In this document: positions 60,035 through 64,000 of the stretch, in pieces | Position numbering within the stretch: position 1 is the first letter of the stretch | Layout of the letters: every line of letters begins with the position of its first letter | Source: CAYNHZ01 sp964397445 | GTDB taxonomy: Bacteria > Bacteroidota > Bacteroidia > Bacteroidales > UBA932 | Reading direction: 5' to 3' | Assembly: GCA_964397445.1 (NCBI GenBank) | Contig: CAYNHZ010000001.1 | Location: 186,001 to 250,000, forward strand | DNA: 64,000 nucleotides | The notes under the pieces: model-generated | Databases searched by the model: none | What the model was told of the DNA's origin: nothing | Seen by the model: only the letters and a program-made list of their open reading frames with translations | Program-made: the position numbers and the translations under genes

Positions 60035-61792
60035 ATGAAACATATTTTACATATACTAATAGCAGCTATTGTTATAATGTTTTCAATAGTTTCGTGCAAA
60101 CCAGATTGCGAACACATTATTACAGGTAGTGATGCCGATATTCTATCTTGCAAAGCAACGATAGGAACTATGGTCTTTCAAGAGGCTGTCACAAATGATA
60201 AAATTGATATAGAATTGCCTGCAAATCTCAAGGATACTCCAGTAACTGTTGAGGTTACAATTTCTGAAGGAGCAACCATTGTACCAGATCCTTCAGTAGT
60301 TACGGATTGGACTAATCCACAAAAATTTACAGTTACTTCAATTACCGAGGAGGCTGTCAAAGAATATACAATCATTGTAATATATAACAGTGAGATAAAG
60401 GTCTATAACTCTTCTGTTAGGATTGGCAGTCAAAAAGATCTCGACTCTTTTGGTGCAAATCAATATGTAGAGGTAGGTAGCCTCTATTTATATTCGGGTG
60501 ATATAAATGATTCGATTAGAGACCTTTCATCATTGTCATCAATAGAAAAAGTTCGTTCCGAATTGGAAATTTCTGAGGTAGCTGCGAGCTCAATCTCTTT
60601 TCCTAATCTAAAGGATGTTGGCAATTTTGATATGCATTCAATTAATGCGCAAGAGGTATTACTTCCTAATTTAGAGACTGTTAGCGGTAGAATGAGAATT
60701 GGGAATAATGATAGTGGACCATTACCTACCTCGCATAAAAAACTTAAATATATATATATGCCTTCACTAAAATCTATCGGGCGTTCTTTTATAGTTAATT
60801 TTTGTTCGGCTCTTGAACATTTAGAAACAGGAGCATTACAAAGTGTTGGTGAAGATATAGATATAGTAGGAGGTTTATTTACAGATCTCTCCTTTATCTC
60901 CTCTTTAAAAAGCGTACCGGGATATCTTAGAGTTTATTCGGAACTCAAATCATTAGACGGATTTGCAATTGAATCAATCGGTACCGGACTATATCTCCAA
61001 TTGGATGGTGTCAAATCATTAGAGCCACTTTCAATTCTTAAAAAAGTGAAAGTGATGTCAATATCACAAGGTGCTGAAATTAAATCTTTCAAAGGACTTG
61101 AGAATATCGACGTTCAGACACTTGAAGTTAAAGGTTTTTCGGCAGTTACATCAACAGAATATTTACCGATTAGAGATAATATGAATTTTCTTTCTATCTC
61201 CTATCTTGAAAATTTAACAGACTTAAAGGGATTGGAAAAAATCAAGACGATAGGTGTTTTAATGTTAGTTAGTTGCCCAAAAGTAACTGATATTGATGCT
61301 ATTAGAGGTATTGAAAATATCGATGATCTTCATATCGTATTGATGGAAGGTATTGACGCATTACCTCAGTTTAAATTTACAAAAGCAAATAAAATAAGAG
61401 TATCAATGATGACAAAATTATCTGATATATCAGGTCTATCTTCGCTTACACAAGTCAGTTCTCTTCAAATAGATAATCTATTAGGGATCACGTCTTTAAA
61501 AGGACTAAACAATCTATCAAAAATAACTAACGGCGGAATTATTATAGGTAACTGTGTAAAAATAAAGACTTTAAATGAACTGTCAAATTTAAAAGAAATT
61601 GTTTTTGCTCAACAGAGTGATCAGATAGGTATAACGATGAATTCGGAACTCATTGACTATACAGGAGTTGCAGAATTACTTCTTAAATATTGGAATGATG
61701 GTGGTGGTAAAAATCCTCGTGTTTCTTTAAGGAGAAATAAATATAACCCCACTTACCAGCAACTCAAGGATGGCCAATATATTATGCCTTAA
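60035..61792 (+). CDS. Leucine-rich-repeat surface lipoprotein
   Basis: The 585-residue protein has a lipoprotein signal (MKHILHILIAAIVIMFSIVSC, Cys21). Residues 25-115 form an Ig-like/cadherin-like domain ('ILSCKATIGTMVFQEAVTNDKI', 'TVTSITEEAVKEYTIIVIY') of the DUF5018-like kind. Residues 125-570 hold about 20 leucine-rich or receptor L-domain repeats ('LPNLETVSGRMRIGN', 'MPSLKSIGRSFIVNF', 'LKSLDGFAIESIGTGLYLQL', 'LSSLTQVSSLQIDNLLGITSLKGL'). Such proteins are surface-exposed binding proteins in Bacteroidota. Ligand unknown. A stronger paralogue is present only as the remnant just upstream. Confidence 0.8.
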   Translation: MKHILHILIAAIVIMFSIVSCKPDCEHIITGSDADILSCKATIGTMVFQEAVTNDKIDIELPANLKDTPVTVEVTISEGATIVPDPSVVTDWTNPQKFTVTSITEEAVKEYTIIVIYNSEIKVYNSSVRIGSQKDLDSFGANQYVEVGSLYLYSGDINDSIRDLSSLSSIEKVRSELEISEVAASSISFPNLKDVGNFDMHSINAQEVLLPNLETVSGRMRIGNNDSGPLPTSHKKLKYIYMPSLKSIGRSFIVNFCSALEHLETGALQSVGEDIDIVGGLFTDLSFISSLKSVPGYLRVYSELKSLDGFAIESIGTGLYLQLDGVKSLEPLSILKKVKVMSISQGAEIKSFKGLENIDVQTLEVKGFSAVTSTEYLPIRDNMNFLSISYLENLTDLKGLEKIKTIGVLMLVSCPKVTDIDAIRGIENIDDLHIVLMEGIDALPQFKFTKANKIRVSMMTKLSDISGLSSLTQVSSLQIDNLLGITSLKGLNNLSKITNGGIIIGNCVKIKTLNELSNLKEIVFAQQSDQIGITMNSELIDYTGVAELLLKYWNDGGGKNPRVSLRRNKYNPTYQQLKDGQYIMP

Positions 61793-61837
61793 TAGATATG
61801 TATTAATTGTATCAAGCGAAATACCTTAAAGGGTGGG

Positions 61838-61877
61838 ATCTGCCGATAGAATTTGTAAGTTAGTTCTATCGGCAGAT
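61838..61877. repeat. Perfect 14-bp inverted repeat between converging genes
   Basis: ATCTGCCGATAGAA (61838-61851) and its exact complement TTCTATCGGCAGAT (61864-61877) are separated by 12 bases. It stands between the lipoprotein gene and pfkA. No T run follows on either strand, so it is unlike a standard terminator although it could still act as one. Confidence 0.8.
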
Positions 61878-61903
61878 TCGGCTTTGGAGTAGGTCTCTTA
61901 TAA

Positions 61904-62893
61904 TCAGATTGATAATATGTGAGCTATCTTATACCAATTATGGTTTATTTCGTTGTGTCTACTGCAAGCCTCTGAAAATGGGGTAAATACAGTTTGGTTC
62001 TGCATCTGTCCAACCATAACTCCCGACTTGCCATTGAGGAGCGCATTTACAGCCTCGCACCCCAAAACACTTGCTAAAACCCTATCGTTACAAGAGGGGG
62101 ACCCCCCCCTTTGTATGTGTCCTAATGTGGTTACACGAGCCTCATAATTTGGTAGCCTTTGTTTAACAATATTTGCTATATCTATTGCACTACCTAAGTC
62201 ACCACCCTCAGCCACAATCACAATACCGGATGTTTTATTTTTCCTCCTTTCATATAGAAGATACTCACAAAGTTTATCGATAGATGTTGGTATTTCAGGG
62301 ATAAGTGTTGCCTCTGCCCCTGTTGCTATTGCGGTATGGAGAGCAATAAAACCTGCATCTCTCCCCATTACCTCTACAAAAAAGACAAGATTATGACTAT
62401 CAGCGGTATCACGCAATTTATCAATTGCAGAAACTGCTGTATTAATCGCAGTATCAAACCCTATTGTATAATCTGTCCCATAAATATCGTTATCAATTGT
62501 TCCGGGAATCCCCACAACAGGTAATCCGTACTCCTCATAAAGGAAATTTGCCCCTCTAAAAGAGCCATCTCCCCCTATCACAACAAGGGCGTCAATCCCA
62601 GCTTCTTGCATATTTTGATACGCTATAGCTCTATTCGCCTTCTCTTTAAACTCAGGACAACGAGATGATTTTAAAATTGTCCCACCTTGAGAAATAATTT
62701 TTGACACAGAGTGTGATTGCATACTCATAAAAGTTTTATTTATCAACCCTGTATAGCCTCTCACTATCCCTACAACCTCCTTCTCCCTAAAAATAGCAGT
62801 CCTCACAACCGCCCTTATCGCCGCATTCATACCAGGAGCATCCCCACCTGAGGTTAGTACCCCAATTCTATTAATTTTTTTCTTTTCCATCAT
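61904..62893 (-). CDS. pfkA: 6-phosphofructokinase, ATP type
   Basis: The 329-residue glycolytic enzyme phosphorylates fructose 6-phosphate. Motifs: 'GVLTSGGDAPGMNAAIRAVVR', 'IGGDGSFRGANFLYEEYGLPVVGIPGTIDNDI' with catalytic Asp in TIDND, 'FVEVMGRDAGFIALHTAIATGAE', 'TTLGHIQRGGSPS'. GGDGS (not GGDD) indicates ATP rather than pyrophosphate use. Either ATG at 62893 or 62890 may be used. Its 3' end contains the 36-bp sequence repeated at 58007-58042. It is divergent from the dus gene. Confidence 0.95.
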   Translation of the reverse strand: MMEKKKINRIGVLTSGGDAPGMNAAIRAVVRTAIFREKEVVGIVRGYTGLINKTFMSMQSHSVSKIISQGGTILKSSRCPEFKEKANRAIAYQNMQEAGIDALVVIGGDGSFRGANFLYEEYGLPVVGIPGTIDNDIYGTDYTIGFDTAINTAVSAIDKLRDTADSHNLVFFVEVMGRDAGFIALHTAIATGAEATLIPEIPTSIDKLCEYLLYERRKNKTSGIVIVAEGGDLGSAIDIANIVKQRLPNYEARVTTLGHIQRGGSPSCNDRVLASVLGCEAVNALLNGKSGVMVGQMQNQTVFTPFSEACSRHNEINHNWYKIAHILSI

Positions 62894-62918
62894 ATTTCCC
62901 TTACTTTAATGATCGCAG

Positions 62919-62954
62919 CAAAGATATGATTTTATACAATTATTTATACTTTTG
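62919..62954. promoter_or_regulatory. Divergent -7 elements of pfkA and dus
   Basis: Minus-strand TATCTTTG at 62926-62919 serves pfkA (start 62893); plus-strand TACTTTTG at 62947-62954 serves the dus gene (start 63008). Clear -33 TTG elements were not seen for either. Confidence 0.4.
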
Positions 62955-63007
62955 TGCACCCATTTTAGGATGCATTTTATAATAAATTAGATCAATTTTA
63001 TCTTTAT

Positions 63008-63991
63008 ATGAATATTGCTAATATCGAACTTGGAGAGAAACCACTTTTCCTCGCACCTATGGAGGATGTCACAGATGCCTCGTTTCGGTATATCTGCAAG
63101 GAATTCGGTGCCGATATGTTATACACCGAATTTGTCTCCTCAGATGGGTTGATCAGAGACATAAAAGGGTCTTTAGATAAATTGAAAATATATGACTATG
63201 AGCGTCCTATCGGAATTCAGATATATGGACATATCCCTGATGCGATGGTAGAATCTGCAATAAAAGTTGAGTCTGCAAACCCCGATGTTATTGATATTAA
63301 TTTTGGATGTCCTGTGAATAAAATTGCAAAAAGGGGAGCTGGTTCGGGAATGATGAGAGAGCCTGACAAGATGGTTGAGATCACTCGGAGGGTTGTTGAG
63401 GCTGTCAAAATTCCTGTAACTGTTAAAACCAGACTCGGATGGGACGAAGATTCAAAAATTATAGTTGAGTTGGCTGAGAGGCTGCAAGATGTTGGTGTTT
63501 CGGCACTTACTATTCACGGAAGAACAAGAAGTCAGATGTATAGAGGAGAGGCTGACTGGAGTTTGATTGGGGCTGTTAAATCCAATCCAAGAATGAAGAT
63601 CCCTATCATTGGTAATGGGGATATTCGCACCCCTATTGAGGCAAAAGAGGCTTTTGAAAAGTACGGAGTTGACGGGATAATGATAGGAAGGGCAAGCTTC
63701 GGTCACCCCTGGATATTTAAAGAGATACGATACTATTTGGAAAATGGAATTGAGCTCCCACAAATGACCGTTCCGGAAAGGGTATCTCTCGCCAAAGAAC
63801 ATCTTAGTAAGTCTATTGAAATAAAAGGTGAACGGGTGGGAGTGTTAGAGATGCGCCGTCACCTCTCTTGCTATTTCAAAGGGCTACCCGATTTTAAAGA
63901 GACGCGTCTTAAATTAGTCACCGAAAACAATCCTGATGAGGTGATTACATTGCTCAATTATATAGGTGAAAATTGGAAATCGTCTATCTAA
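63008..63991 (+). CDS. dus: tRNA-dihydrouridine synthase (DusB-like)
   Basis: The 327-residue FMN TIM-barrel enzyme reduces uridines in tRNA D-loops. Signature blocks: 'LAPMEDVTDASFRYICKEFGADMLYTEFVSSDGLI', 'IDINFGCPVNKIAKRGAGSGMM', 'TVKTRLGWDEDS', 'ALTIHGRTRSQMYRGEADW', 'IPIIGNGDIRTPIEAKEAFEKYGVDGIMIGRASFGHPWIF'. The overall plan follows DusB. It ends 9 bases from the window edge with its stop codon inside. Confidence 0.94.
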   Translation: MNIANIELGEKPLFLAPMEDVTDASFRYICKEFGADMLYTEFVSSDGLIRDIKGSLDKLKIYDYERPIGIQIYGHIPDAMVESAIKVESANPDVIDINFGCPVNKIAKRGAGSGMMREPDKMVEITRRVVEAVKIPVTVKTRLGWDEDSKIIVELAERLQDVGVSALTIHGRTRSQMYRGEADWSLIGAVKSNPRMKIPIIGNGDIRTPIEAKEAFEKYGVDGIMIGRASFGHPWIFKEIRYYLENGIELPQMTVPERVSLAKEHLSKSIEIKGERVGVLEMRRHLSCYFKGLPDFKETRLKLVTENNPDEVITLLNYIGENWKSSI

Positions 63992-64000
63992 TTTTGTCAC

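Overview
This AT-rich window comes from a member of the Bacteroidota, most probably the order Bacteroidales. Evidence: a GldH lipoprotein next to a RicT/PSP1 protein and holB, PorT-like outer-membrane barrels, a LruC-domain (DUF4842) lipoprotein, paired DUF3857 proteins, S9 peptidases, and many upstream regions carrying the Bacteroidota -7 element TAnnTTTG, in three clear cases with a TTG exactly 20 bases upstream. Genus cannot be read from the sequence. Almost all of the window is ordinary chromosome; two segments look accessory.

Layout. 1-11.2 kb: housekeeping and envelope genes (partial M16-like protein, TPR protein, U32 rRNA/tRNA-modification enzyme, holB, ricT-like, gldH, trmB, polyprenyl synthase, trxA between two paralogous barrels, serine ammonia-lyase). 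11.3-17.8 kb: a complete tripartite RND efflux operon (tetR - TolC-like - fusion protein - pump - PII-like protein) with a palindromic operator inside its promoter. 17.8-23.5 kb: a membrane protein, a 997-residue metallopeptidase/propeller/barrel protein, a flavodoxin-ferredoxin protein and an unrecognised helical exported protein. 23.5-27.1 kb: a decayed prophage-like island beside tRNA-Leu(CAA), with gene fragments, tiny genes and two families of repeated promoter-bearing DNA. 27.2-31.3 kb: shikimate operon aroB - aroD/aroA fusion - aroC. 31.3-33.8 kb: LruC lipoprotein. 34.1-38.1 kb: a shortened S10 ribosomal operon, rplC-rplD-rplW-rplB-rpsS-rplV-rpsC, lacking rpsJ in front and rplP/rpmC/rpsQ behind. 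38.2-57.9 kb: SDR, NhaD antiporter, barrel, two transglutaminase-fold proteins, a trans-3-hydroxyproline dehydratase-like enzyme, S26-like and SIMPL proteins, two S9 peptidases, lpxK, a Cys-rich mini-lipoprotein, murA, murB and an M24 aminopeptidase. 58.0-61.9 kb: a second accessory block (frameshifted and truncated TPR sensor, leucine-rich remnant, intact leucine-rich lipoprotein, perfect 14-bp hairpin) bracketed by a 36-bp direct repeat of the 3' end of pfkA. 61.9-64.0 kb: pfkA and a dus gene, divergent.

Functional themes are envelope biogenesis (lpxK, murA, murB, polyprenyl synthase, barrels), aromatic amino-acid synthesis, peptide/amino-acid catabolism (S9, M24, serine ammonia-lyase, hydroxyproline dehydratase) and efflux. 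No CRISPR array, complete IS element, integrase or intact defence system was seen. The most distinctive signals are the two repeat-bounded accessory blocks, the split ribosomal operon, the metallopeptidase-propeller-barrel protein, and several homologues of enzymes that have lost or swapped catalytic residues.
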